This document shows positions 32,301 to 39,649 of a stretch of 64,000 bases of DNA, in pieces; within the stretch, counting starts at the first letter, position 1, and each line of letters opens with the position of its first letter. Both the position numbers and the translations under genes were made by a program. Source of the DNA: a virus; the IMG/VR virus record IMGVR_UViG_3300046461_000123, positions 1 through 64,000 of that record; one strand, 5' to 3'. Under the pieces are notes generated by a model that searched no databases, was not told where the DNA came from, and saw nothing but the letters and a program-made list of their open reading frames with translations.

Positions 32301-34488
32301 ACTGGGCTTCGAGACGAGCGAGGAGTTCCGTGCTGCCGGCGAGGCGGCACTGGCGCAGGCCAAGGCCGACCCGGCGCTGCAGGCCAAGCTCGATGTCGTG
32401 CGTGGCATGTACAACGACTACAACAAGGGCATGGTGCAGTTCCTTGCCGACACGGGCGCGATCCCGAAGGCCACGGCGCACAAGCTCATCAAGGACGGGG
32501 ACTACGTGCCGTTCTACCGTGTCGATAGCGCAGGTGGTGCGGCTGAACTCGTGATGGGTGAAGGCACGAACATCCGCGTGGGCGATGTGCGCAAGCAGCC
32601 GTACCTGCATCAGCTCAAGGGCGACAGCGGCAAGCTGCTGCCGCTCAACGAAGCGATCATGCGCAACACCATGTTGCTGACGGACATGGGCCTGTCGAAC
32701 ATGGCGACGAAGAGCGTCGCCTACGCGCTGCAGGACATGAGCCAGGAGACGCGCGGCGTCAACCGGATCCGGGACACGCCCGCACCGACCGGCGCCGACA
32801 TCATCAAGTTCAACCAAGAGCCCGACCCCAACAAGGCGGGCGACACGGGCGAGCGCTGGATGCGCGTGCAGTCCGAAGGCACGCCGTTCGAGGGCATCCC
32901 TGCCGAGATGCTGGTGCAGTCGCTGGAAGGCTCGCACCATGTGATGACGGGCATGGCCAAGCTCGCCGGCCGCTTCGGCGACATCCTGCGCGCGGGCGTC
33001 ACGCGCTCGCCGATGTACATGATCCGGCAGTTGGTCCGCGATCCGATGTCGGCTGCGTTCACGGCAGGCACGACGCGCGGGCCGGTGCGCGCCATGTTCG
33101 AGACCATGCGCGAGTTCACGGCGCAGTCGATGGGCAGTACCGAGGGTGGCGAGATGCTGCTGCGCAAGGGCGTGGCCCAAAGCGGCATCTTCACTGGCGA
33201 CGCCGACGATCTGAGCAAGTTCGCGCTGCAGTTGGCGCACGGCAACCAGAGCGCGATCACGCGCCTGATCAGCATGGCCGATCGCGCGGCGATGCGTGCC
33301 GATGCGGCGACGCGCACGCAGGTCTACAACGACACGCTGAAGAAGACCGGCTCCGAGATGCAGGCCGAGCTGGCGGCGATGGAGATGATGAACTTCAGCA
33401 AGCGCGGCAGCAGCCCGACGGTGCAGCATGCATCTCGCATGATCCCGTTCCTGAACGCGCAGATTCAGTCGCTCAACGTGCTGGCCAAGGCGTTTCGCGG
33501 CAACATGCCGCTGGAAGATCAGCTGCAGATCCGCAGCAAGTTCCTGAAGAACGCGGGCGCGCTGACTGCCTTCTCGCTCATCTACGCGATGGGCATGGAA
33601 GACAACGACGACTACAAGAACGCGACGGCGCAGGAGCGCTTCAACAACTTCTTCGTACCGACACCGATGGGCACGCTCAAGGTGCCGATCCCCTACGAGG
33701 TGGGCCTGCTGTTCAAGGCGCTGCCCGAGGCGGCGGCGCGGGCCATGAGCCAGGGGCTCGACGCGACAGACTGGAAGGCGCTGCGCGACGCGGCGCTGAA
33801 CACGATCCCTGGTGGCGGCAACTACGCCGTGATCCCGCAAGCCGTCAAGCCACTCGTCGAGCTGGGCCTGAACCGCAACATGTACACCGGACGTGCCATC
33901 GAATCCGAGACGCAGCAGAAGCTCGATCCCGAGGAGCGTTACGGCGAGAACACGACCGAGCTGGCCAAGACGATCTCGAGCCTGCTCCCGGCAGCGCTGG
34001 GCGTCAGTCCGTTGAAGATCGAGCATGTGGTGCGCGGCTATCTGGGCGGGCTGCCGATCGCTGCAGCATCGCTGGCCAATGAGATGCTGTCGGATGCGTC
34101 CATGCCGGAGCGCAAGGGCTCGCAGACGCCGCTGCTGGGCGGAATGGTCGCCGACTCGATCGGCCAGGGTCCGCTCGATCGCGCCTACGCGAAGTCAAGT
34201 GCCATCGAGCAGGCCGGCAACACGTACGACAAGCTCATCAAGGATGGCAAGCTGGCAGCCGCGATGAAGTACCGCGAGGACAACCTTAGCGTGCTGCAGT
34301 CCGATCAGCTGAACCAGCGCTTCAAGGCCGACATGCAGAAGGCCAAGGAGGCGCGTACGCGGGTGATGCAGGCGGAGAAGATGCCGTCCGACGAGAAGCG
34401 CAAGTGGCTCGATCAGATCGAGACGATGCGCAACAAGCAGGCCGACATCTTCACGCAAGCAGTCAAGTCGGTGGCCACTGCACATTGA
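26353..34488 (+). CDS. Giant polyvalent internal virion protein with metallopeptidase motif
   Basis: 2711 residues. Residues 136-178 hold a glycine-zipper hydrophobic stretch (GLGTIVGGVGGGILGGLL) that could enter membranes. Long charged Ala/Glu/Arg coiled-coil regions fill most of 300-1650. HEGVH at 1702-1706 is a zincin-type motif, with Glu1755 or Glu1759 downstream as a possible third ligand. The C-terminal region from about 2200 (GDILRAGVTRSPMYMIRQLV, then QIQSLNVLAKAFRGNM) resembles the large polyvalent protein-associated domain LPD38. Such proteins are packed in the head and ejected to open a path for DNA. No lytic transglycosylase motif was recognised. Confidence 0.8.
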   Translation: MPTYSITAPNGRTYRMTGPDGLEQADLIAHVMEFDPDAGIPPPPPKTGVGAAFASGLENMYTSGRTALKGAFGDPVAAAQEGLAAQQAQEQEYDPQVGTQRVREAWNKDGLLGAAGEVVKQAPRAIAQSLPEMGAMFTGARLGAMAGSAIAPGLGTIVGGVGGGILGGLLPQAGRNMVTQQETHPGDVSVGKAYGAGAAQAALEEVTPLALMGTRVASKVFGRDMPGLIARLGPEAAEEVAQASLKSTLAKGALHGAVGEGTTEVMQEALGRLQAGQSLTDADAMQAYGEAAYGGVIAGTPMGAAGHAYERSGAKQEVAAGQAAAAQQEAQRAAEARAAAEQAATAADAQRKADPQYAAQVEEQYLAHEAKTKELLARKAAYRAEKTQAGFAAMKDIDEELKAHIAGGKDLVDAYNATRPIREAAAAANAATAAAQAAPPEPGTPVAPEGALFGGYEDAKAQERIDALQMQITERGQDLTTANEQVMGIMRSGTSAQIAQARIGLKQRETELQAARDELDKLAPGLRAKQEADAAAADAAAIERMNFNPEVAQQKIVALTDKLQQVNDPSEARKAEGWAREREHLQTLLAEHAADTGPGATETEPTYGEDLFQLGHRVRAEEKLSGMRQLAQQRGLEALGRGEATQAWPDLDPRSHEPPGTPYGDTAENLARETDDAFNRAFASKQRMAALDALATSGDEDARFVQIAMRSPITGEGGAIVEHLASLPADERMNAARSLQDFGKTIKQRLHEGLKTARAGGDRIRAESFIDAIRSITATEQQTKGRAHYTADFYNTAARLVPGVYQGAREAVGMSAAATTPEQQARASAGRHFQVLDDLQKRMQGVADPRATAAMQAVADEGEADVAPPQRRAREDVTGQAMLFEPAAGPAPTADTPRQLVRQRIDKLLATPGLSGQARATLRRAADVVGGAAEGAGHVPVRVLENITEMVTRAERGVGAKTAEVRRPLEPSAPREVQGTGVLVGNEGELFPSQPTAAVRQGHVVAKESKPKLQRLETEQIGSAGRDESQQGDMFDALHVGRATAANFQRALDTGALPSKRGEQEVGKHVQGLRLADALLQLKVRGLKARLTDSTRARTRLEGISEQLASMPAKARKAAADELHASMMKATDAALKANDTLQELRVARGEGETVEELDDRMQRAERAQQAVEFQTARVDFLKTLHKALTEADAVPALERSAARHKELVKQLAAAEADVAANAADLKVRQAEMQGKQRKAAKAGAVTGPSIERTQPRLLPQQPKPVKAHVPTEAQRQATAIAASAADYAARTGERVTRVEARQAEGGIDVTSDAVNEAVSTAMAVPGVTQAALQKAFDRVRTKVLPKAFTTRQGEIATELGRVDAEMKRLRAANDGGVLPPALAKRHTSAVLSVPLLEQQIKAAKSADARAQLIDQLDRVESRIKDFDAQRTPLVDNPQYRELQRQAALLDFESTVLDMQESAVHAAAGYKSVGKDVVTPRAARAEQRASRGVVEPAVQLAGKAVTRMDAAQIAREKSKYGYKGRAFAPTEAQTEEAVAHRAGAIATDAAIIAARDAKEAKGKPRALTPLQALKVMQAVAAKRAAEQTPQTAKERKAAAKSEGVPKIISDSYEALDQTALSQQNMEHAHDGQLDKILESLTKTGSTPQTRELAGKLGALLKDTKLRVDADVKAHGASVSALYDAPTNTLTLHPMALTEENLLHEGVHGATLRALVAPASQMTRAQLNARSELTRLLTRIQKDPAFAREYGRENLAELAAEVMSNKDLRAKIDAQYPPGFWRQLWNAALQMLGITPRTASERAMGSVEKLFQPARTFTAAETSVMYDMLGATSAPAAARAARAAPASALDAFSSMITAEPAPQGVRAFMKDSNAGLAAEMALVDQRAPILKALSKGDKAAFEQAQYNLRKSDARMAQVYAVLQRGPAQLKRDARGNHIVEAGNGPSAKQIFEAIGKLPGTTPEKQFSTAQAYMVAQRAANKGWDKLGFETSEEFRAAGEAALAQAKADPALQAKLDVVRGMYNDYNKGMVQFLADTGAIPKATAHKLIKDGDYVPFYRVDSAGGAAELVMGEGTNIRVGDVRKQPYLHQLKGDSGKLLPLNEAIMRNTMLLTDMGLSNMATKSVAYALQDMSQETRGVNRIRDTPAPTGADIIKFNQEPDPNKAGDTGERWMRVQSEGTPFEGIPAEMLVQSLEGSHHVMTGMAKLAGRFGDILRAGVTRSPMYMIRQLVRDPMSAAFTAGTTRGPVRAMFETMREFTAQSMGSTEGGEMLLRKGVAQSGIFTGDADDLSKFALQLAHGNQSAITRLISMADRAAMRADAATRTQVYNDTLKKTGSEMQAELAAMEMMNFSKRGSSPTVQHASRMIPFLNAQIQSLNVLAKAFRGNMPLEDQLQIRSKFLKNAGALTAFSLIYAMGMEDNDDYKNATAQERFNNFFVPTPMGTLKVPIPYEVGLLFKALPEAAARAMSQGLDATDWKALRDAALNTIPGGGNYAVIPQAVKPLVELGLNRNMYTGRAIESETQQKLDPEERYGENTTELAKTISSLLPAALGVSPLKIEHVVRGYLGGLPIAAASLANEMLSDASMPERKGSQTPLLGGMVADSIGQGPLDRAYAKSSAIEQAGNTYDKLIKDGKLAAAMKYREDNLSVLQSDQLNQRFKADMQKAKEARTRVMQAEKMPSDEKRKWLDQIETMRNKQADIFTQAVKSVATAH

Positions 34489-34660
34489 AGATCACGCCGA
34501 GCATGCCCTTGTAGATGCATGCTCGCGCCTTCACGGAGATGCGCGTGCCGCACGCCTCGCGGGCCGTGCGCATCCCCTCCGTCATGAGCACGTAGGGCGC
34601 CAGGGTCGGGACGAAGAACGCGCCGGCCGGGCGCGTGGCCCAATGCCAGTCGTGTGTCAT
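34463..34660 (-). CDS. Small leftward protein after the primase gene
   Basis: 65 residues from the ATG at 34660, 4 bases after the primase-helicase stop. The sequence MTHDWHWATRPAGAFFVPTL, then CGTRISVKARACIYKGMLGV, gives no known domain; two Cys are about 12 apart. The 3' end overlaps the end of the giant virion gene by 26 bases on the opposite strand. Function unknown. Confidence 0.55.
   Translation of the reverse strand: MTHDWHWATRPAGAFFVPTLAPYVLMTEGMRTAREACGTRISVKARACIYKGMLGVIFNVQWPPT
34499..34524. terminator. Hairpin at the convergent end of late and early transcription
   Basis: GAGCATGC (34499-34506) and GCATGCTC (34517-34524) pair perfectly with a 10-base loop, 11 bases after the giant virion gene stop. 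No T run follows, so it would be a weak or factor-assisted terminator. It also lies inside the small leftward gene. Confidence 0.35.
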
Positions 34661-34664
34661 GGTG

Positions 34665-37553
34665 TCAGGCGGTATTGCCCGGAGCGTTGGAGATGGCATA
34701 GGACAGGTACAGGCAGCGCGTCGAGCTGCTGCTCATCGTTGTTCCTTTGAACAGGTCCATCACCTTCTCGCTCACGATCGCGTAGCGCGACAGGTCTTCC
34801 TTGAGCGCGACATAGCTCCAGTTGCGCAGACTGCAGAATTTCTTCAGCGTCGTCATGTCGATGTACGTGTTGACCAGTCCCGGACTCACTTCGTACTCGA
34901 TGCGGCCGACGACTCTGCCGCGCGCCGAGTCGGGCAGCGTGACGGTCAAGGTGCTGGTGCTGTTGCCGAGCGCATTGACGATCTGGCCAGCACGGCTGAG
35001 CTTGACGAACATGCCGTTGTGCTCGCGCAGGAAGGCAGCGATCAGATCGTTGGCATCGGTGACGTTGGCGGTGATCAGGCGGCGAGTGTTTAGAACGAGC
35101 CCTTGCAGGAAGTCCATCACGCGCTTGGCGTTGATGGTGCAGATGTTGGCGTGCTGCGGGCCGAGCAGGACCGCGGCCGTGATGATCGCTGCGCCGCCTG
35201 CCACCCAGTAGCGCTCGGTGTCGGTTGCGTCCAGCTGCTTGCGCCAGCCTTCCATCACGGTGGCGAACACCTGCTTGGCAACGGCGAGGTTGTTCACCAG
35301 CCATGTGGCGAACTGCGGGCCGGCATGACCGTAGTTCTCGTTGAGCAGCTGCAGCGTGTCGCGTTCGGTGTTCGAGAAGTTGATGGGCACCTCGCAGCGC
35401 CACTCGAGGAAGCGCTGCACTTCACCGTTGCTCGACGTGTCGCGGGCACCGAGCATGTGCTCCAGCACGGGGCTGTTGCTCGTGATGAGGGCGAGCCCGT
35501 TCCACATCATGTTGTCGCTGAGTTCGGCGTTGGCGCTGTGGGATCCCTTGAGCTTGTGCTGACCCTGCGAGTAGTCGAAGATGAACTTCGGCACCCACTC
35601 CATCTCGGACATGCGGTTCTTGGCCGTCACCTCGTCAACGAGCAGCGGCAGTCCGCCCAACAGGCCGGCGCGCTGCAGCATCGTGTTCTCGCTTGTGGTC
35701 GGCACGACGATGAAGCGCTTGCCGCCCCACACGCTGCGTGCCAGCCCGAGCGCAAGGGACTTGCCTACACCGGACTCGCGCCCGCATGCATGGATCACCA
35801 TCGCGTCGGCGCCGTTGTTGCTCCACTTCATCAGCGGCGAGGCGAAGCCGATCAGCATCAGCGACACGATGTCATAGCAGCCCTTGGCACACAGCATTGC
35901 CACGATGCGCTGCCACGTAGACATGCTGCCGTGCGGCACCATGCCTTCGATCAGGTTGCCCAGGCGATCGGAGATGAAGCTGTATTCGCCTGTCGCTGCA
36001 ACGACGCGATCGCCAAACGCGAAGCTGTCGTCAGGCTGCCAGCCGTACTTCGGCGGAACGCGCAGCGATTTGTTGCCGACGCTGGCCGCTTGCACGCATG
36101 CACGCAGGTAGGCGAACAGGTTCAGATCTTGGCCTTTCACGGGGAAGATGTTCTGGCCTGCCAGCGTCTTGAGCGCGTCGTCCTTGCGGGCCAGGGTGTG
36201 CATGGGCACAGCCGTGAAGATCAGCGTGTCGGCATCCACGACGCGACAAAAGCGTGCGCAGTAGCTGTCCCCCTCCTGCATCACGCTGTGCAGGAAGAAG
36301 ACGTATGGCAGGATCACCGTTGCTTCGCCGTGGGTGACGCGGCTCGTGTGGTTGTTGGCGAAAGTGAACTCATCGGGCGGTGCGGGCAGTGCCGGTGCTG
36401 CCGATGTCGCCGGCACCACTTGCGGCGCATAGGCATACCCGAGCGGCAGCGGGTTGGTGATCTTGCCGGCGTGTGGGCAACCGGCACAGCCGCCAGGGTT
36501 CAGCTCTTCGATCTTGTTGCAGCTGTACGGTCCCTGCAGCGCATTCCACTTCGCCTGCAGACGCTCTTCGGAGTACGGGTGCATGGCAGCCAGTTTCCGG
36601 CCTGCATCGAGCCCTTCTGTCGTGCACTTTGCCAGCGAGAGCATGCTGCGCCACATCGGCTCCATGCCGTCTTCATCGGCGTGCTCCACATAGAACCGGA
36701 CCTGAGCGCAGCCATTACCGGCCATCGAGCGATCCAGAATCTGCGTGAAGCTGCTGTCGATGTGCGGCACCAGCGCCGCGCCCACCGTTGTCGTGCGGAC
36801 CGGGCGTTGACCGGGGATACCGTTCACGATGGTGATCCCCGGCAACGTGGGACGTGTGCCGGGAATGTTGATGGCAGGCTCGGTCAGCGCGAGCGTTCGA
36901 CCGTTGACTGGCGCCAGCGCTCCCAGCATCTCGAGTGTGGGCAGCAGACTGTCGATGTCCGCAAGCGTGAACGCATAGCCCGTCTGCTTGATCGCAGATG
37001 GACGCGGCGGGTCGTACTTGAAGTTCAGCGTGCCCGGCATGCGCAGCACGCGTGCTGCGTCGGCGGTGACAGCCTTGTCGATGTGCAGCTGATGCGCGAC
37101 CGCCGTGCGCTTCAGTCGCTCGGCGACGGGCTGCCAGTCGGCGATCAGAACGTCGGCGGACAGCGGCCAGTAGACATGCACGCCGCCACCGGAATCAACG
37201 AGCCACGGATCTCCCAGAGTGGCGAGGCCGGTGGCTTCCATGAACGCGTGCAGCGCGATCACGGCTTCTTTCTTGCTGCGGTATTTGCCCCCTTTACCTG
37301 CAGGATCGATGTCGATGTCAAAGAAGAAGCTGCGCATGTGATGCGCATTGATGGCTTCGCGGCTGCCACGCTGATTGAAGCTGGCAAGCGCGAAGTACGT
37401 GTTCAGGCCCCCGGCTGCAAAACGCTCAGCATCGGCCACTGCAGCAGCAACGCTATCGACGTAGCGGTGCTGGCGAAACTTGGTGGTCAGTTCGCATATG
37501 CAGTAGATGCCGGTGCGGGGTAGTACAGCCGTGAGGAAGTCAGTTGCGTCCAT
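34665..37553 (-). CDS. Primase-helicase (RepB-like primase plus helicase domain)
   Basis: 962 residues. The N-terminal half is an archaeo-eukaryotic-type primase: catalytic acidic residues in FFFDIDIDP (Asp79, Asp81), SGGGVHVYWP (121-130), and DAARVLRMPGTLNFKY. A Cys cluster (Cys345, Cys356, Cys359) may bind zinc. The C-terminal half is a helicase-type ATPase of the DUF927 kind, with Walker A GRESGVGKS (591-599) and Walker B LLVDE (ending at 641). It would prime and unwind phage DNA alongside the polymerase at 47520. The start overlaps the previous gene by 14 bases. Confidence 0.85.
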   Translation of the reverse strand: MDATDFLTAVLPRTGIYCICELTTKFRQHRYVDSVAAAVADAERFAAGGLNTYFALASFNQRGSREAINAHHMRSFFFDIDIDPAGKGGKYRSKKEAVIALHAFMEATGLATLGDPWLVDSGGGVHVYWPLSADVLIADWQPVAERLKRTAVAHQLHIDKAVTADAARVLRMPGTLNFKYDPPRPSAIKQTGYAFTLADIDSLLPTLEMLGALAPVNGRTLALTEPAINIPGTRPTLPGITIVNGIPGQRPVRTTTVGAALVPHIDSSFTQILDRSMAGNGCAQVRFYVEHADEDGMEPMWRSMLSLAKCTTEGLDAGRKLAAMHPYSEERLQAKWNALQGPYSCNKIEELNPGGCAGCPHAGKITNPLPLGYAYAPQVVPATSAAPALPAPPDEFTFANNHTSRVTHGEATVILPYVFFLHSVMQEGDSYCARFCRVVDADTLIFTAVPMHTLARKDDALKTLAGQNIFPVKGQDLNLFAYLRACVQAASVGNKSLRVPPKYGWQPDDSFAFGDRVVAATGEYSFISDRLGNLIEGMVPHGSMSTWQRIVAMLCAKGCYDIVSLMLIGFASPLMKWSNNGADAMVIHACGRESGVGKSLALGLARSVWGGKRFIVVPTTSENTMLQRAGLLGGLPLLVDEVTAKNRMSEMEWVPKFIFDYSQGQHKLKGSHSANAELSDNMMWNGLALITSNSPVLEHMLGARDTSSNGEVQRFLEWRCEVPINFSNTERDTLQLLNENYGHAGPQFATWLVNNLAVAKQVFATVMEGWRKQLDATDTERYWVAGGAAIITAAVLLGPQHANICTINAKRVMDFLQGLVLNTRRLITANVTDANDLIAAFLREHNGMFVKLSRAGQIVNALGNSTSTLTVTLPDSARGRVVGRIEYEVSPGLVNTYIDMTTLKKFCSLRNWSYVALKEDLSRYAIVSEKVMDLFKGTTMSSSSTRCLYLSYAISNAPGNTA

Positions 37554-37743
37554 TGTCGGTAGGCCCGCGAGCGGCTACCGGCCGGGAAGGTGAATGGAAG
37601 CGCTGGCGATCCGTGTACGCGCGCAGCCGCGCGACGGCGCTTTCCTGCCATGCAACAGGCAGCGCGTCAGTCAGGAGATGCATGTCCGCTAACCGGACGA
37701 ACTCTGCGTCGGTGAGTGTTCTTGGATATGGAAGGCTCGGCAT
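37540..37743 (-). CDS. Small hypothetical protein before the primase gene
   Basis: 67 residues. It begins MPSLPYPRTLTDAEFVRLAD and ends in a basic, probably disordered tail. It overlaps the primase gene at one end and the HTH gene by 55 bases at the other, in different frames. There is no recognised domain. The long overlap lowers confidence in the exact start. Confidence 0.5.
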   Translation of the reverse strand: MPSLPYPRTLTDAEFVRLADMHLLTDALPVAWQESAVARLRAYTDRQRFHSPSRPVAARGPTDNGRN

Positions 37744-37994
37744 GCTTTGCTCCAGGCGACGGCGGCGGTGGGCGCGTCACTCAATATGGATGTCAGGGTG
37801 CTCACAGCGCTGCGATAAGCGTTGGATACTTGATTGCCGTAGAACCAGCTGTAGACCGTGGCCCGCGTGGCGCCCGTCGCGGTTGCGATGCGCGTCACTG
37901 GAAAGCCCAGGCGCACCGCAGCGCGCCCGAGTTGCGGGCCGAGTGAATCTCCGCCAGTCTGCACGGCGTCGTGGACGTGTTTGCGATAGCTCAT
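37689..37994 (-). CDS. Helix-turn-helix protein
   Basis: 101 residues. The stretch VTRIATATGATRATVYSWFY is a clear helix-turn-helix pattern (helix, ATGAT turn, recognition helix with Arg/Thr/Tyr), followed by GNQVSNAYRSAVSTLTSIL. It is the only plain HTH regulator I see in the window. It lies between the ssDNA-binding candidate and the primase gene, after a strong hairpin, and could regulate early transcription or the GTTGAC palindromes. Confidence 0.65.
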   Translation of the reverse strand: MSYRKHVHDAVQTGGDSLGPQLGRAAVRLGFPVTRIATATGATRATVYSWFYGNQVSNAYRSAVSTLTSILSDAPTAAVAWSKACRAFHIQEHSPTQSSSG

Positions 37995-38008
37995 AGGAAT
38001 GGCTCCGT

Positions 38009-38041
38009 GGAAGCACCCGCACGCAAGGTGCGGGTGCTTCC
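38009..38041. terminator. Perfect 14-bp hairpin between two leftward genes
   Basis: GGAAGCACCCGCAC (38009-38022) pairs exactly with 38028-38041 across a 5-base loop. It lies 7 bases after the stop codon of the ssDNA-binding candidate gene on the minus strand and just before the HTH gene. No T run follows, so it may act as an attenuator, a processing site or an mRNA-end stabiliser. Confidence 0.55.
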
Positions 38042-38048
38042 GTCGGGC

Positions 38049-39113
38049 CTAGTCGTCCCAGGCGTCGAGGATGTCGGCCAGCGCCCCCGTAGCGACCGCA
38101 GGGGGCGCTGCCGGGGTGCCGCTGATCACCACGGGCTCCACTTCGACTGCGGGCGCTGCAGGCGCTTGTACAGGCGCCGCAGCGGCACCGTTGGCTGCAG
38201 CAGCCGGCGTCCGGGGCTTGCGCTGCCGGGGCGGCGGTGCCGGCGGCTCGACTTCTTCGGCAGGTGCAGGCGCTGCCGCACGAGTACGCGGCGGCGGTGC
38301 CGGCGGCTCGGGGGGCTCGACAGCCGGTGCAGGCGCTGCCGGCTTTGTGGTCACGGGCGGCGTGCCGGGCACGCTCACGGGTGCCGCTCCCACGCCGTCC
38401 ATCTGCGCCGGGTTCATCATGAGCGCCTTCTGCGCGTCGGGAGTGGTGCCGGCTGCGCGGCACAGATCGAACTCGTCCTGCTCGAGCCAGCGCATCGCCT
38501 TGAAAAACAGCTTCGGCGACTCCGACTTCGTGTCGAACTTCAGGCGCGTCACCAGCATCGTCGGGTCGATGCCTTGCGCGGTCAGCCAGCGTGCGTACTC
38601 CTGCAGCGGACGGTTCTCGCCCTCGGCCTTGCCGAACAGGCTCAGCGCGGGCAGGCTCAGCTGCATCACGTCACCCTCGATGTCGTTGGCCAGCACCACG
38701 GCAATGCGTTGCGAGTAGCGGCAGGCGCGGCTGTCGCCCTGACCCGAGCCCTTGACGTTCTGCGGGCAGGCAGCGCAGCTGGCGGCTTGTCTGTTCTTCG
38801 ACGTGATGTCGGGCACGTCGCCGTTCTGGCTCCAGCAGTCGGGCATCGCGGGCTTGTCCGCGTCGTACGGCAACAGGTAGAACGTGCGGCTGACTTTCGG
38901 TGCAGCGGCCACGATCACGATGTCGAGGTAGCGCTCATCGACGGCAGCGATTTCCTTGCCGTCCACGATGAGACGGAACACGCCGCCCTTGATCGACAGG
39001 CGATTGCCCGTCTGCCCGCCGCCAGCCAGTGCTCGCGCGGTGTCCGAGATGCCGACCGAACGCAGGTGCGCAGGAAGTTGGCCAGGATTGAAAACTGCTA
39101 CTTGAGTGTTCAC
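38049..39113 (-). CDS. Candidate phage ssDNA-binding protein with acidic tail
   Basis: 354 residues, GTG start with GGAG ahead. The first 215 residues form the likely folded core (GGVFRLIVDGKEIAAVDERY, VSRTFYLLPYDADKPAMPDC). A four-Cys pattern follows: Cys in PDCW, then SCAACPQN and RACRYS. Residues 225-340 are Pro/Ala-rich linker. The end, ADILDAWDD, is a short acidic tip like those SSB proteins use to bind partners. The DNA-binding role is inferred from this layout and the replication neighbours. Confidence 0.55.
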   Translation of the reverse strand: MNTQVAVFNPGQLPAHLRSVGISDTARALAGGGQTGNRLSIKGGVFRLIVDGKEIAAVDERYLDIVIVAAAPKVSRTFYLLPYDADKPAMPDCWSQNGDVPDITSKNRQAASCAACPQNVKGSGQGDSRACRYSQRIAVVLANDIEGDVMQLSLPALSLFGKAEGENRPLQEYARWLTAQGIDPTMLVTRLKFDTKSESPKLFFKAMRWLEQDEFDLCRAAGTTPDAQKALMMNPAQMDGVGAAPVSVPGTPPVTTKPAAPAPAVEPPEPPAPPPRTRAAAPAPAEEVEPPAPPPRQRKPRTPAAAANGAAAAPVQAPAAPAVEVEPVVISGTPAAPPAVATGALADILDAWDD

Positions 39114-39148
39114 TTACTAGTTCTCCAGGGTTGGTTGCTGCGTCAGTT

Positions 39149-39574
39149 CTAGTTTGCAGCGGGTTTGCGAACGGTCACGGCGATCTCCGACACGGAGCTG
39201 AGTCCGGGCGGCGCCGCATTGGGATGCGCTTCAAGGTAGATCGCCATGTTGCTCTGCGCAACACGTCTCTCCAACAGGCTCACGTCGCCTGTCGAGATCA
39301 CGAACGCGCCGAAGGCATCCCAATCCTGCGCGTAGTATCGTGTCTTGGTGGTCAGCATGATCGTCCCCTCGGTGGTTTTCACCGAGTTGATACCGTCACC
39401 CAGCGCACGTACGCGATCCTTCATCGCATGGGCTACGGTGTCTTGCTGCAGCTTGATGTCCTCGACAGCGCTTTCGTAAGCGCGCGTCAGTTCCTGCACC
39501 TTGTCGCGCATGCGGATGTACATCTTCGCAAGGCGGTCCAAGGGAATCGTTTCGGCGGCTTGTGCTTCAGGCAT
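39149..39574 (-). CDS. Conserved-type early protein, first gene of a leftward operon
   Basis: 141 residues directly after the best promoter in the window. The N-terminal 60 residues are a charged helix (LAKMYIRMRDKVQELTRAYE), then VKTTEGTIMLTTKTRYYAQD and DWDAFGAFVISTGDVSLLER. Proteins of this build occur beside ssDNA-binding candidates in other phages. A role in recombination or replication is likely, but no catalytic motif is visible. Confidence 0.65.
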   Translation of the reverse strand: MPEAQAAETIPLDRLAKMYIRMRDKVQELTRAYESAVEDIKLQQDTVAHAMKDRVRALGDGINSVKTTEGTIMLTTKTRYYAQDWDAFGAFVISTGDVSLLERRVAQSNMAIYLEAHPNAAPPGLSSVSEIAVTVRKPAAN

Positions 39575-39598
39575 TTCAGGGTGTCCTTTCTACGTTGT

Positions 39599-39634
39599 GT
39601 ATAACATTATACATTGCTAGGCGGAGTGAGTCAA
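39599..39634 (-). promoter_or_regulatory. Strong sigma70-type leftward promoter with palindromic -10 region
   Basis: On the minus strand the -35 box TTGACT (39634-39629) and the -10 box TATAAT (39611-39606) are 17 bases apart. The -10 lies inside a perfect inverted repeat, GTATAA-N2-TTATAC (39599-39612). The start codon follows about 25 bases later. The same inverted repeat recurs at 51690, and variants at 56353 and 59965. Confidence 0.8.
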
Positions 39635-39649
39635 CAACGAGTGTGCTCT

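Noticed and set aside
31813-34026. A 737-codon minus-strand frame inside the giant virion gene
   Set aside because: Same shadow composition, and the plus-strand frame carries LPD38-like sequence.
35103-37523. An 806-codon plus-strand frame across the primase-helicase
   Set aside because: Antisense to a gene with intact primase and Walker motifs.
37689-37994. HTH protein as an integrase or excisionase marking a temperate phage
   Set aside because: Too short for an integrase, no recombinase motif, and no attachment-site pair was found in the window.
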